DNA from: an uncultured Flavobacteriaceae bacterium
GTDB taxonomy: Bacteria > Bacteroidota > Bacteroidia > Flavobacteriales > Flavobacteriaceae
Assembly: GCA_938029725.1 (NCBI GenBank)
Contig: CALHGE010000045.1
Span: forward strand, 1-64,000
Direction: 5' to 3'
Length of the DNA stretch: 64,000 bases
In this document: positions 1 to 8,405 of the stretch, piece by piece
Numbering within the stretch: position 1 is the first letter of the stretch
Layout: each line of letters opens with the position of its first letter
The notes under the pieces: generated by a model
Seen by the model: only the letters and a program-made list of their open reading frames with translations
What the model was told of the DNA's origin: nothing
Databases searched by the model: none
Translations under genes and position numbers: made by a program

Positions 1-1
1 G

Positions 2-178
2 GCTCAAGACTACATTCAAAGTAAGCTTATCGAGGTGGCAAAAGAAAAAGTTTTTGACCTTAATAAATCGGTTAGTGAGATAGCCTACGACCTTGGATTT
101 AAATATCCACAGCATTTTAGTCGTTTGTTTAAGAAAAAAGTTGGGCATTCGCCGCAGGAATTTAGGTCGTTGAATTGA
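2..178 (+). CDS. AraC-family transcriptional regulator, C-terminal fragment
   Basis: The reading frame is open from the window edge to a TGA stop and gives 58 residues. They form the second helix-turn-helix of an AraC/XylS DNA-binding domain: the stretch SVSEIAYDLGF followed by FSRLFKKKVGHSPQEFR is the classic signature of this family. The N-terminal effector-binding part lies outside the window, so the signal it responds to cannot be judged. It lies on the element side of the probable att site at 2201-2245, so it may be cargo of an integrated element. Family call is firm, target unknown. Confidence 0.85.
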   Translation, partial: AQDYIQSKLIEVAKEKVFDLNKSVSEIAYDLGFKYPQHFSRLFKKKVGHSPQEFRSLN

Positions 179-672
179 TTCTTCCATTACCATTTAGGAT
201 TCTGTCTATAATAAACTAGGTGTAACAAACGGGTGTTTAAAGGGACAAGTTCAAAAGACAAAAAAATATTCCTTTAAAAGTCACATTCGTGGTCTCTTTT
301 AGTAGTTTCTTTAATTGGGCTAACTAGACCATTTTCAGTAGGGGAAGCAGTAAGGAAAGGTTCTAAAAGAATTCAATCAAGATTGTATATGTCATCAATC
401 TTAGCTTGGTTTTGAAAAAGTTCGGTAGAAGCAAGAGGATAACACGCTAAAGCGATGTTATTTATTGTAAAATAATGACAATCAATGTGTTAATATTTTT
501 TCATCACTATTTTTACTTGATTTTTTCGTAAAAAACCTTCGCAGCTCCTGTTTTACAGTTAATTTTTTAGTAAAAAAGGCAATTCAAGATGTGTCATTGT
601 CATGACAATCTTGCTTTGCTCCCGATGGTTGCAAAGGAAAATTAGAACTTAAAACAAGATAAGTAGATGCGC
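179..672. other. gene-poor stretch between AraC tail and integrase
   Basis: No credible coding frame, RNA gene or terminator was recognised in this AT-rich DNA. The right part, described separately, holds an inverted repeat and a sequence resembling the small RNA core found at 14977-15707. Confidence 0.5.
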
Positions 673-728
673 CCTATTTCGATTTCACTTAACGCTTATC
701 TATCGGAACACTATGAAATCGAAACAGG
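673..728. repeat. 15-bp near-perfect inverted repeat
   Basis: The left arm at 673-687 (CCTATTTCGATTTCA) pairs with the right arm at 714-728 (TGAAATCGAAACAGG) with one mismatch, separated by 26 nt. It lies just past the 3' end of the minus-strand integrase gene, but no T-run follows either arm, so it is not a typical intrinsic terminator. A protein-binding site or a recombination-related site are alternatives. Confidence 0.55.
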
Positions 729-730
729 AA

Positions 731-763
731 CCATGCGCAGTTAAGTTAGGGTAAGATTTGGGA
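731..763 (+). other. degenerate relative of the tandem small RNA core
   Basis: This plus-strand stretch starts with CCAT and carries GTTAAGTT (740-747) and GTAAGATTTGGG (751-762), separated by AGG. The minus-strand small RNAs at 14977-15707 have the same two blocks separated by CATG. No TAnnTTTG box sits 5 nt upstream and no terminator hairpin follows, so it is probably a relic or a shared binding sequence, not an active gene. Confidence 0.45.
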
Positions 764-771
764 TGATTCTA

Positions 772-2037
772 CTAAGCAACAATGCGTTCGTTGGCTTCAT
801 CTAAAGTAGAGTTATCAAAACGTTTCAAGTAAATTTCAGTAGTTTTTAAGGAACTATGCCCCAAACCTTCACTTATTATTGCCGTCGATATTCCCATAAA
901 CTTAGCAATTGTCGCCCAAGAATGACGAATAGAATAGGTTGTAAAGTGCTGTTTAATTCCTGCGTCTAGCGCGATAATTTTTAGTCTTTCGTTTACCCTT
1001 CTTCTTATAGTTTTATACTTCTCATATTTAGCTGTACTGCCATCGTAATTTGCAGGGAATAGAAAATCTTCTTCTGATTTATCTATTAAATAATGAGTTA
1101 AAATTTCTTTTAGCTCGGAAGTGAGTTTTACTGATAATGGGTCACCAGTTTTACTTCTTCCATAAAATATTCTATCCTGACGCACATTAGATTTTTTAAG
1201 CTTTACCAAGTCTATCAAATTCATTCCTCTACAATTAAACATTATTAGCGCATAGTTTTTAGTATGCCACAGCGCAGAACTCTTATCATATTTTAATTTG
1301 CGAATGTTCAGGAAGTCCTCTTTAGAAATCGCTCTTTTTTTGGTTTGATTTGAAGAAGGAATCTTGTAGCGGTGGAAGGGATTCTTAGCTACTTCAATTC
1401 TATCTTCATTTATAGCTGCGTTATATATTGCTCTGATAGCTCTTAGAACTGAACTTATGCTATTTGGTTTTAGACCTTTTGATTCTTTTTCTATTTGAAA
1501 ATCTTTGAGCATACTTACATTTAATTGGTCCAATCTTAAATCTTGATTGTTATTGAATTTTATAAAAGCTTTTATCCCATTGAGATACCATTCGGCTGAG
1601 CTTGGTTTGTTTGTTTTTAGTTTTCTGTCAACAATGACTTGACCCCAAACTTTTAGAGTTAATCCGTTTGACAGTTTACCTTTGAGCGATGGGCTTATCT
1701 GTTCCTCCCATTTATCTTTGATTTCTGTTACTAGAGTATCGATGTCAATATATTGTATAGAATCTCCAAGTTCATTTATCAAGCTTCGCGCAACATGAAG
1801 TTTGTCGTATAGAATTTGGTTGACTTTAGAACAGTCAATACTTTTATTTACAAGAACAGAACGTTTCAGACAGAATGAATTTACGTCCCATCCATTTTTT
1901 GAAGTTTCATAAGGCAATCGAATAATTCTTGGCTTAATATGGAAGACGCGTAAAGCAATCGGATACAATTCGGAAATTGCATTTTTCGATGATTTTCGAG
2001 TATCTAATATGAGTCTAACTTTAGCCATTTTTACCAC
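772..2037 (-). CDS. tyrosine recombinase/phage integrase, Bacteroidetes type
   Basis: A 421-residue site-specific recombinase. Residues 1-105 resemble the arm-binding domain of Bacteroidetes integrases, residues 120-215 the SAM-like core-binding domain, and the C-terminal 190 residues the catalytic domain. The catalytic residues are visible: Arg in NCRGMNLIDL, the Arg-His of TYSIRHSWAT, His in LGHSS and the nucleophile Tyr in TEIYLKRF. The protein would integrate and excise a mobile element. Its start is about 165 bp from a 3' tRNA fragment at 2201-2245, the usual arrangement of an integrase beside its att site. The length is normal and the gene looks intact. Confidence 0.93.
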   Translation of the reverse strand: MVKMAKVRLILDTRKSSKNAISELYPIALRVFHIKPRIIRLPYETSKNGWDVNSFCLKRSVLVNKSIDCSKVNQILYDKLHVARSLINELGDSIQYIDIDTLVTEIKDKWEEQISPSLKGKLSNGLTLKVWGQVIVDRKLKTNKPSSAEWYLNGIKAFIKFNNNQDLRLDQLNVSMLKDFQIEKESKGLKPNSISSVLRAIRAIYNAAINEDRIEVAKNPFHRYKIPSSNQTKKRAISKEDFLNIRKLKYDKSSALWHTKNYALIMFNCRGMNLIDLVKLKKSNVRQDRIFYGRSKTGDPLSVKLTSELKEILTHYLIDKSEEDFLFPANYDGSTAKYEKYKTIRRRVNERLKIIALDAGIKQHFTTYSIRHSWATIAKFMGISTAIISEGLGHSSLKTTEIYLKRFDNSTLDEANERIVA

Positions 2038-2200
2038 TTAAACTACTTCAAGTTAGGAATAAAAATGCACAGTCTGTGCACAGTTTTGTTTGTATTCATA
2101 TGATGTCAAATGAATATAAATCTTATGAAAAATGAGTTAATAATCTGAAAATCAATTAGTAGCGAGCAATTTTGATTTTTGTTGTATTTAGAAATTTCGG

Positions 2201-2245
2201 ACTGGCAGGCAAGAAGTCACCGGTTCGACTCCGGTATTCTCCACT
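2201..2245 (+). other. 3' end of a tRNA, probable attachment site
   Basis: The T-arm is perfect: ACCGG at 2219-2223, loop TTCGACT, and CCGGT at 2231-2235. It is followed by a 7-nt acceptor strand ATTCTCC and the discriminator A at 2243. No matching 5' half (GGAGAAT or GGGGAAT type) lies upstream, so this is a fragment. The acceptor sequence is like flavobacterial tRNA-Ala, but the identity is a guess. With an integrase next to it, the best reading is an att site, with the intact tRNA copy expected beyond the left window edge. Confidence 0.7.
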
Positions 2246-2257
2246 AGTATTTAAAGG

Positions 2258-2290
2258 GCTTCAAGAGTTTTTGACTTTTGAAGCTTTTTT
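2258..2290 (+). terminator. intrinsic terminator after the tRNA 3' end
   Basis: Stem GCTTCAA (2258-2264) with TTGAAGC (2278-2284), then six T. It sits 13 nt past the tRNA fragment in the same orientation, as expected if this side is the original chromosome downstream of the tRNA gene. Confidence 0.7.
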
Positions 2291-2909
2291 GTCTTCAAAA
2301 AACTTAAGTTCCATAAAAACACTCGGTTTCAGGAACTAGGCTGAACAGGTTTTTAAGTAAATGAGTAGAGCTACATTGTCGTTCTTTTTAGTAATACACC
2401 TTTTAAAGAGCTAAAAAAGGTTTATTTAATTCAACACTTTGAAAATTACGCGCTGAATAAGCTCTCAATATATATCTTGCTATGGTAATTAATTAAGGCG
2501 TATTTTAAGCTTAATTCAAATTTTCGGGTACGTTTTCGAGACAGGTTTAGGCAAGCATCAAAGAATATAATACTGATTTACAAGGGGATGCATTTTTGAA
2601 GGATTAGTTAAAGGTGCAAGGTTTTGCCATACCTTTCTTATATTTAGTTTGTGAAAGCATCAAAAAGGGCAGCATACGTGGCCTAGTTGTTGAAGACTTA
2701 TGTATTAGTTTAGACAGGTTCAATCTATCGCAATAAATGGTACACTGCGATTTGGCATTCGTTTAGCGAATTTAATAATCATAGTAACCAAAGGGGATGA
2801 AAATAGCACACACTTGTAGTGTTCATTTTTGGTTGAAGAAAAAATCAGTCAGCGATTTACGCTCCGTATCCAATTTTTATTTAGAAAATAACAATTAAGC
2901 ACATAAACT
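2291..2909. other. gene-poor stretch upstream of the CotH-like gene
   Basis: No reading frame above about 25 codons with a start and ribosome binding site was found, and no RNA gene was recognised. The 3' part presumably holds the promoter of the CotH-like gene, but no clear TAnnTTTG box was picked out. Confidence 0.4.
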
Positions 2910-4436
2910 ATGCTCAAATTATCAAAGCGGCCAAGATTCATTTATTTCTATATGCTAATTGGTTTTATAACCCTAGTTGGCTGCTCTAAAGAGGTACAAA
3001 CTATTGTGCCAGAAGTAGAAGATAGAAACTTGGTTTTTGAAACTTTTGTTTTTGAAAAGAAAAATAACCCGCATTTAAGTGAAGATATTGTTTTTGATAT
3101 TACAAACAATGTCATAAGCGGAGAGCTTAAGACCTATTTTTTTAATTCTATTCCTACGTTTTCTACAAATGCAAATACGGTAGAAATAGGTGAAATCGAG
3201 CAAATTAGTTCAAGTAGTATTGTAGATTTTAGAAAGCCAATTACGTATAATTTGAAATCTGCATCTGGTAGTATGAATAGTTACACCGTCAACGTTTCAT
3301 GGGATGATGCATTAGCTCATATTTATATTGATACGGAAGCAGGTGCACCAATTATTTCTAAAGAAGAATATTTATATACGAAGTTGACCATTGATGGCCA
3401 ATCAAAATATGAAGACCGGGTTTTTGAACTTAGTGAACAAGCCAGAGTGAAGGGTAGAGGAAATTCTACTTGGAGTTGGCCAAAAAAGCCTTATAAAATT
3501 AAATTGGATACTAAAGAGACGTTGTTATCTGATAAAGACCCGCTTGCCCGATTATTACCGGAAAAGGATTGGGTATTATTAGCGGATTATCAAGACGGGG
3601 TACATTTATTAAATAATGTTGCTTTTACCATAGGGCGAATGTTAGAAATGCCTTTTACCAATACGATTATACCAGTAGAATTAACCTTAAACGGCGAATA
3701 CCTTGGAGTATATGGTTTAACAGAGCAAGTAGAGGTAAAAACCAATAGAGTGAATGTAGGTGAAGCCGGTCTGTTATTAGAATTAGAAGAATATTTTGAT
3801 GAAGAATGGCAGTTCAGATCAGCCGCGTACAATTTACCCGTAATGATAAAAGACCCAGGGTTGGATACTCAAGCTGAGTTGGACCTAATTCAAAGTGAGT
3901 GGAATTCCTTTGAAGCGTTGGTAGCTAGTGAAGATTTTCCTAATAATAATTATCTTGATTTCATAGATATTGAATCTATCGCCAAATATTTTATCGTGTA
4001 TATGCTAACTTTAAATGAAGAAATTAATCATCCAAAAAGCACGTATATTCATAAAGTAGCTGGAGGAAAATATGCTATGGGGCCAATATGGGATTTTGAT
4101 TGGTCGTATGGATACGAAGAGACAGGGCAGCATTTTAGCAACCCTGCTGACGATTTATTCTGGACAGGCACAAAAAGTGGCACTACTTTTTTTAAAAGAC
4201 TGATGTTGTCTGACCCTAGAATTAAAGCTTTAGTTCAAGAGTATTGGTTAGATTTTACAACAAATCACCTTGGAGATTTAATGAATCATATTGATGAACA
4301 CGCTTTTATCATAGCGGGAGCAAAATCGAGAAACCTTACAATATGGAATAGAGGTTTAGTAACCGATGAGTTGGTTATGAAACAATGGATTGAAAATAGG
4401 GTCTCCTATATGAACAGCTTTATTAGTAGCTTTTAA
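2910..4436 (+). CDS. CotH kinase family lipoprotein
   Basis: A 508-residue protein with a lipoprotein signal peptide ending in the lipobox LVGC (Cys25), so it is predicted to be exported and lipid-anchored. After an N-terminal beta-rich region of about 120 residues, residues 130-505 match the CotH protein kinase-like fold: RVKGRGNSTWSWPKKPYKIK, LLADYQDG, a VELTLNGEYLGVYGLTE-type strand, and the active-site-like GPIWDFDWSYG. In Bacillus, CotH phosphorylates spore-coat proteins; in Bacteroidota these secreted homologues occur without spores and their substrates are not known. The gene stands alone between two long non-coding stretches. Confidence 0.85.
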   Translation: MLKLSKRPRFIYFYMLIGFITLVGCSKEVQTIVPEVEDRNLVFETFVFEKKNNPHLSEDIVFDITNNVISGELKTYFFNSIPTFSTNANTVEIGEIEQISSSSIVDFRKPITYNLKSASGSMNSYTVNVSWDDALAHIYIDTEAGAPIISKEEYLYTKLTIDGQSKYEDRVFELSEQARVKGRGNSTWSWPKKPYKIKLDTKETLLSDKDPLARLLPEKDWVLLADYQDGVHLLNNVAFTIGRMLEMPFTNTIIPVELTLNGEYLGVYGLTEQVEVKTNRVNVGEAGLLLELEEYFDEEWQFRSAAYNLPVMIKDPGLDTQAELDLIQSEWNSFEALVASEDFPNNNYLDFIDIESIAKYFIVYMLTLNEEINHPKSTYIHKVAGGKYAMGPIWDFDWSYGYEETGQHFSNPADDLFWTGTKSGTTFFKRLMLSDPRIKALVQEYWLDFTTNHLGDLMNHIDEHAFIIAGAKSRNLTIWNRGLVTDELVMKQWIENRVSYMNSFISSF

Positions 4437-4871
4437 AGCTATTTCATATGTATGAGACACTCCTGTTCATTTAAACAAGCCTTTTCTTGTACTAAGACTT
4501 ACGGGTAATTACTTTTTGTAGTAGCTACCATCCCGTTTACAAATAGTTCTACTTGGTTTTGTGAAACAGGAAAATGAACTACAAGTTTCCGATTTACTTT
4601 GTTATTTTTAACCTTGAGAACTGCACAACCTCGTAATCTTCCATGGTGAATAAAAGCTACAGACGATTACTCATAAAAGCAGAAACGCCTTTTTTATGCC
4701 ATATCACCTAGCGCTTAGAGGTTTATTATAGAAAATGAATTACTATTTTTTCATCACCTTATTGTGTTCTTACTATCTAATTAACCTGTTTTAGCTCCTG
4801 TAAAAGGAATTAGTCTGTCAGGTATTTTTAATTCTAAAAATAGAATCATACTTTCATGCAAAAGAAAAGTC
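4437..4871. other. gene-poor stretch, possible coding relic on the minus strand
   Basis: No intact gene is seen. On the minus strand a 55-codon open frame (4666 down to 4499) without a convincing start reads like protein, with the piece FPVSQNQVELFVNG near its C-terminal end. It may be the decayed 3' end of a gene, but no family was recognised. Confidence 0.3.
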
Positions 4872-5585
4872 ATGCAAGATTTAAAAGGAAAAGTGGCTTA
4901 CATTACTGGAGGTTCTAAGGGCATTGGTTATGGCGTTGCAGAAAAACTAGTTGCAGCAGGAATGAGAGTTGCTATTAGCGGTAGAACTTTGAAAACGGTA
5001 GAAACCGCTGCACAATATTTAGGAGGTTCTGATACTGTTCTAGCCTTACAATCTGACGTTTCCAAACTGACTGATGAGAAAGCCGCTATTCAACAGATTT
5101 TAGAGGCTTGGGGGCAAGTAGATGTTGTTATAGCAAATGCAGGAGTAGGGCATTTTGCGCCTGTTGATGAAATGTCAGACGAGCAATGGCATCAGATGAT
5201 AGATACAAATTTAAGCGGCGTCTTTCACACATTAAAGGCTTCTGTACAGGGCTTAAAAAAATCTAAGGGTTACTATATAACCTTGGCGAGTTTGGCAGGC
5301 ACGAATTTCTTCGCTTCTGGCGCAGGCTATAATGCCACTAAATTTGGAGTGGTTGGTTTTACCCAAGCTGCTATGCTAGATCTGCGAAAGTACGATGTTA
5401 AAGTTTCTACGATAATGCCAGGATCGGTGGCTACCCATTTCAATAATAATGAACCTTCTGAAAAAGATGCCTGGAAAATTCAGCCTGAGGATATTGGAGC
5501 GTTAGTTTTAGATTTACTCAAAATGCATCCGAGAACTTTACCAAGTAAAATTGAGGTGCGGCCAACACGGCCAGATAAAAAATAG
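4872..5585 (+). CDS. SDR-family NAD(P)-dependent oxidoreductase
   Basis: A 237-residue classical short-chain dehydrogenase/reductase. The cofactor motif TGGSKGIG is at residues 12-19, NAG is in IANAGVG, the catalytic Ser is in TLASLAG, and the YxxxK pair is in YNATK. Length and motif spacing are typical of 3-oxoacyl-ACP reductase-like SDRs (FabG-related), but the substrate cannot be read from the sequence. The gene converges with the AddB-like gene, with only one base between the two stop codons, so both strands must end transcription in each other's coding DNA. Confidence 0.88.
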   Translation: MQDLKGKVAYITGGSKGIGYGVAEKLVAAGMRVAISGRTLKTVETAAQYLGGSDTVLALQSDVSKLTDEKAAIQQILEAWGQVDVVIANAGVGHFAPVDEMSDEQWHQMIDTNLSGVFHTLKASVQGLKKSKGYYITLASLAGTNFFASGAGYNATKFGVVGFTQAAMLDLRKYDVKVSTIMPGSVATHFNNNEPSEKDAWKIQPEDIGALVLDLLKMHPRTLPSKIEVRPTRPDKK

Positions 5586-5586
5586 G

Positions 5587-8337
5587 CTAGACTTCTTTTT
5601 CTGTAAAAGGAATTTCAGGATTACAAATTTCTACGATCAAGGTTTTAAGCTCTTCTTGAAAGTAGGAAAGCGTTTCTTGACTAATGATATGATCTTTCTT
5701 AGCCCAGCTACCTTTTTTATCTTTTGTCGCAAATCGTAGAAGTCCAGAATTTAGATTTTTGAAAGAGATGATTCCTGATTGAATGCTTTCAATAGGGTTT
5801 TCGTCATTGTACATTAAAGCATAACACAATAACTGAAAGGCCTTACTGAAATCATATTCGGCCGTAATTTCATTCCAGTTTACGATTTCTACGTTTTTAG
5901 ATTCCACTTTTCCGGTCTTGTAATCGATAATTCTCAACATTCCGTCTTTCTCATCGATGCGGTCAAGTTTTCCTTTTAAAACAACAGGAAAATCTAGTTC
6001 TGAGATGTCAAGAGAAATATTCAAATTTTCTTCGATACCTAGAATTTTAATTTGATGATTTTTAGCTTCTTTGATTTCGGAATCAAGATAGTTTTCTAGG
6101 TAGCGGAGAATTACGTTATAGGCAATTAAATTTCTACCGCGACTAATATCTCCATCCAGATAACTCTTAGCAAAATGTTTCTTGACTAAAACTTGGATTT
6201 TAGTTTTTGCATTCGTTAAGCCCTCAGGTGATAAATAGTCCCCTAAGAAAGGCGTGTATAAGTCTTCTAAGGTGTCATGAACAATTGTTCCAAATGTATT
6301 GGCCGCAATCGTCTCTTCAACTTCTAGCGTATCATTGATACGTAGCAGGTTTCGTTTGTAAAAGTCTATTGGGTTTCTAATGTAATTGCTTAAAGAGGTG
6401 GGTGAGAAACCTTTTTGAGCGTGGTTTTGAATTAATTTCATCAATCCACTATCCTTTTTGAAGGAATGTAAAGTTTGAATAACAGGTTCAATGGCAGGGG
6501 TTGCAACTTTGGCTACAATATCTTTTTCTTTAGTAGGATCTGTTAATAATTGGGAAATCAACCTGCTTTTTTCTCCTCCTTCAAGCACATCAGGCTCGGT
6601 ATTATAAATGATATGGATATTCTTTGCACGCTGCAGTAAACGGTAAAAGTGGTAGGTATATACTGCGTCTTTTTCTTTAAATGTGGGCAAACCTAGCATT
6701 GTTTTTAAATCAAAAGGGATAAATGAATTGTTTGATTTACCGGAAGGCAAAATACCTTCATTCACTGAGCTAATGATTACAGTTTCAAAATCTAGATTTC
6801 TGCTTTCGAGCATTCCCATTATTTGAAGGCCTTCAAGTGGGTCGCCTTGAAAGTCAACGGTTTCTGATGACAATAGTTCGGCGTACAGACTTTGCAATGA
6901 TTTCAAATCATTGATAAAGGAGTGCTTTTGTACCAGTTCTAATATCTGATTGAAAAGCGTATGAAAGCGATATAAGTACTCGAGTGCTAAGGGGTTTTCA
7001 CCATCTTGCAGCTTAGTTTTTAATTCTAAAATAATTTGAAGACACCTAGTAACAAACTTTTCAGGGCTAAGTTCAGCGTCAAAAAAGAGTAGTTTTAACA
7101 TGGGCTGTTTACTAGTATAGCGCTCTATTTTAGAAGGGGTTATGTGGGTCCAATTTTTGCTTTTAATAACGGTTTGGAGGTCGGAATGCTCCGCAGATTC
7201 TTTAGCGCCTAGCAGTTGATTTATATTGGGATGTGATAAAAATGAAAGCACGTTTTGATAGAACCAGCCTTGCTTATCTCGGTTGATGTACAAATCTATA
7301 AACTGATGAAATAAACTTGCTAGAGGAGTTTTATTCAAAGGATAACCCATGGTAATGTTTACAGCTTCTATTTCTTTTGGAACTGCATTTAGTATTGGGT
7401 TCAAAAGTGTTTCATCACCCAAAACAACCGCAGTACTTTTTAAAGATTCAGGATGTTCTGAATTAATCCTCTTAAGAAGAGATCCTATATATTTCGCTTG
7501 AGAAACATTTTTGGGCACCCCGGTAATTTGAATGTTCTTTTTAGAGTCGTAGTTCTTACCTATGCCTTCAAGTTGACGTTCTTTAAAGTACGGCCAAGTT
7601 TTCTGATGGTTTCTAATGAAGTGACCCGCAGAATGCATGGGGTCATCTAAAAAATACGAATCTGTATCCCAATAGATAACTGCTTTTGAATCTTGAAGAA
7701 TTTTTTGAATGATCTCACTTTCGGCGGTATTGAGAGCATTGAAGCCAACGAATACATGTGTTTTATCCGTAATATCACTTAGATACTCAGGTAGCTTCTC
7801 ACAGGCTTTTCGATACACTAAGCCTTGATGACCCACCCCTTGATCAAGTAATGAAGTATTAAACCCAGTGTATAGTTGGTTTAAGTTATTCCAAAAATCT
7901 AGGTAATCTTGCATCATTTTGGTCTTCTCAGCTTGAACTGACCAATGCTCTATTTCTTGAATCGCTGCTAGATTTGAAAAAAGCTTTTCAGCATCAATAA
8001 GATAGCGATCTATTTCGTTAAAATCTTGTAACAAGGTTTGTCCCCATTTTGAAAATGCGAAGAAGCTATCTTCTTCTTTTGGGCTGCTCTTTAAATAGGT
8101 GGCGTAGAGCTCAAAAATTTGTTGTGTATTGGAGGCGTAACCAAGTCCAGATATTTTTTCTATAAAGCTTTCAATACTATAGATTTCTGGGGCGAAAGAC
8201 GTTTTAAGATTAGTCTTCGCTAAGGTATTTTTCAGAAAAGTGCCTGCTCTTTTACTCGGTAGTATGAAGATTAAATCTTCAGGGGTATTATGTTCTTTGG
8301 TGATTTTATCTATTACTTCTTCTAAAAAACTCTGCAT
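5587..8337 (-). CDS. AddB-like PD-(D/E)XK nuclease subunit
   Basis: A 916-residue protein. The N-terminal half is an inactivated helicase-like fold: the Walker A position reads PSKRAGTFLK instead of GxxxxGKT. The C-terminal 250 residues form a RecB-type nuclease, with FGTIVHDTLEDLY, then GKLDRIDEKDG and the catalytic IIDYKTGK. This is the layout of AddB, the partner of AddA in double-strand break resection. The position that normally holds the first iron-sulfur Cys in AddB (CPF) reads NPIDFY here, so the Fe-S cluster appears to be absent. The AddA-like partner is at 11061-14150 on the same strand, separated by two unrelated genes. Confidence 0.82.
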   Translation of the reverse strand: MQSFLEEVIDKITKEHNTPEDLIFILPSKRAGTFLKNTLAKTNLKTSFAPEIYSIESFIEKISGLGYASNTQQIFELYATYLKSSPKEEDSFFAFSKWGQTLLQDFNEIDRYLIDAEKLFSNLAAIQEIEHWSVQAEKTKMMQDYLDFWNNLNQLYTGFNTSLLDQGVGHQGLVYRKACEKLPEYLSDITDKTHVFVGFNALNTAESEIIQKILQDSKAVIYWDTDSYFLDDPMHSAGHFIRNHQKTWPYFKERQLEGIGKNYDSKKNIQITGVPKNVSQAKYIGSLLKRINSEHPESLKSTAVVLGDETLLNPILNAVPKEIEAVNITMGYPLNKTPLASLFHQFIDLYINRDKQGWFYQNVLSFLSHPNINQLLGAKESAEHSDLQTVIKSKNWTHITPSKIERYTSKQPMLKLLFFDAELSPEKFVTRCLQIILELKTKLQDGENPLALEYLYRFHTLFNQILELVQKHSFINDLKSLQSLYAELLSSETVDFQGDPLEGLQIMGMLESRNLDFETVIISSVNEGILPSGKSNNSFIPFDLKTMLGLPTFKEKDAVYTYHFYRLLQRAKNIHIIYNTEPDVLEGGEKSRLISQLLTDPTKEKDIVAKVATPAIEPVIQTLHSFKKDSGLMKLIQNHAQKGFSPTSLSNYIRNPIDFYKRNLLRINDTLEVEETIAANTFGTIVHDTLEDLYTPFLGDYLSPEGLTNAKTKIQVLVKKHFAKSYLDGDISRGRNLIAYNVILRYLENYLDSEIKEAKNHQIKILGIEENLNISLDISELDFPVVLKGKLDRIDEKDGMLRIIDYKTGKVESKNVEIVNWNEITAEYDFSKAFQLLCYALMYNDENPIESIQSGIISFKNLNSGLLRFATKDKKGSWAKKDHIISQETLSYFQEELKTLIVEICNPEIPFTEKEV

Positions 8338-8350
8338 GCCTAAAAATAAA

Positions 8351-8376
8351 AAAAGCCTCGCAATTGCGAGGCTTTT
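8351..8376 (-). terminator. intrinsic terminator of the OmpA gene
   Basis: A perfect 26-bp palindrome, AAAAGCCTCGCAA and its complement, with T-runs on both sides. It lies between the stop of the OmpA gene and the start of the AddB-like gene on the minus strand, and probably uncouples the highly expressed OmpA gene from the nuclease gene. Confidence 0.85.
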
Positions 8377-8405
8377 CTTTTATGAATTTAAAGTTTAAAT
8401 CTTCC

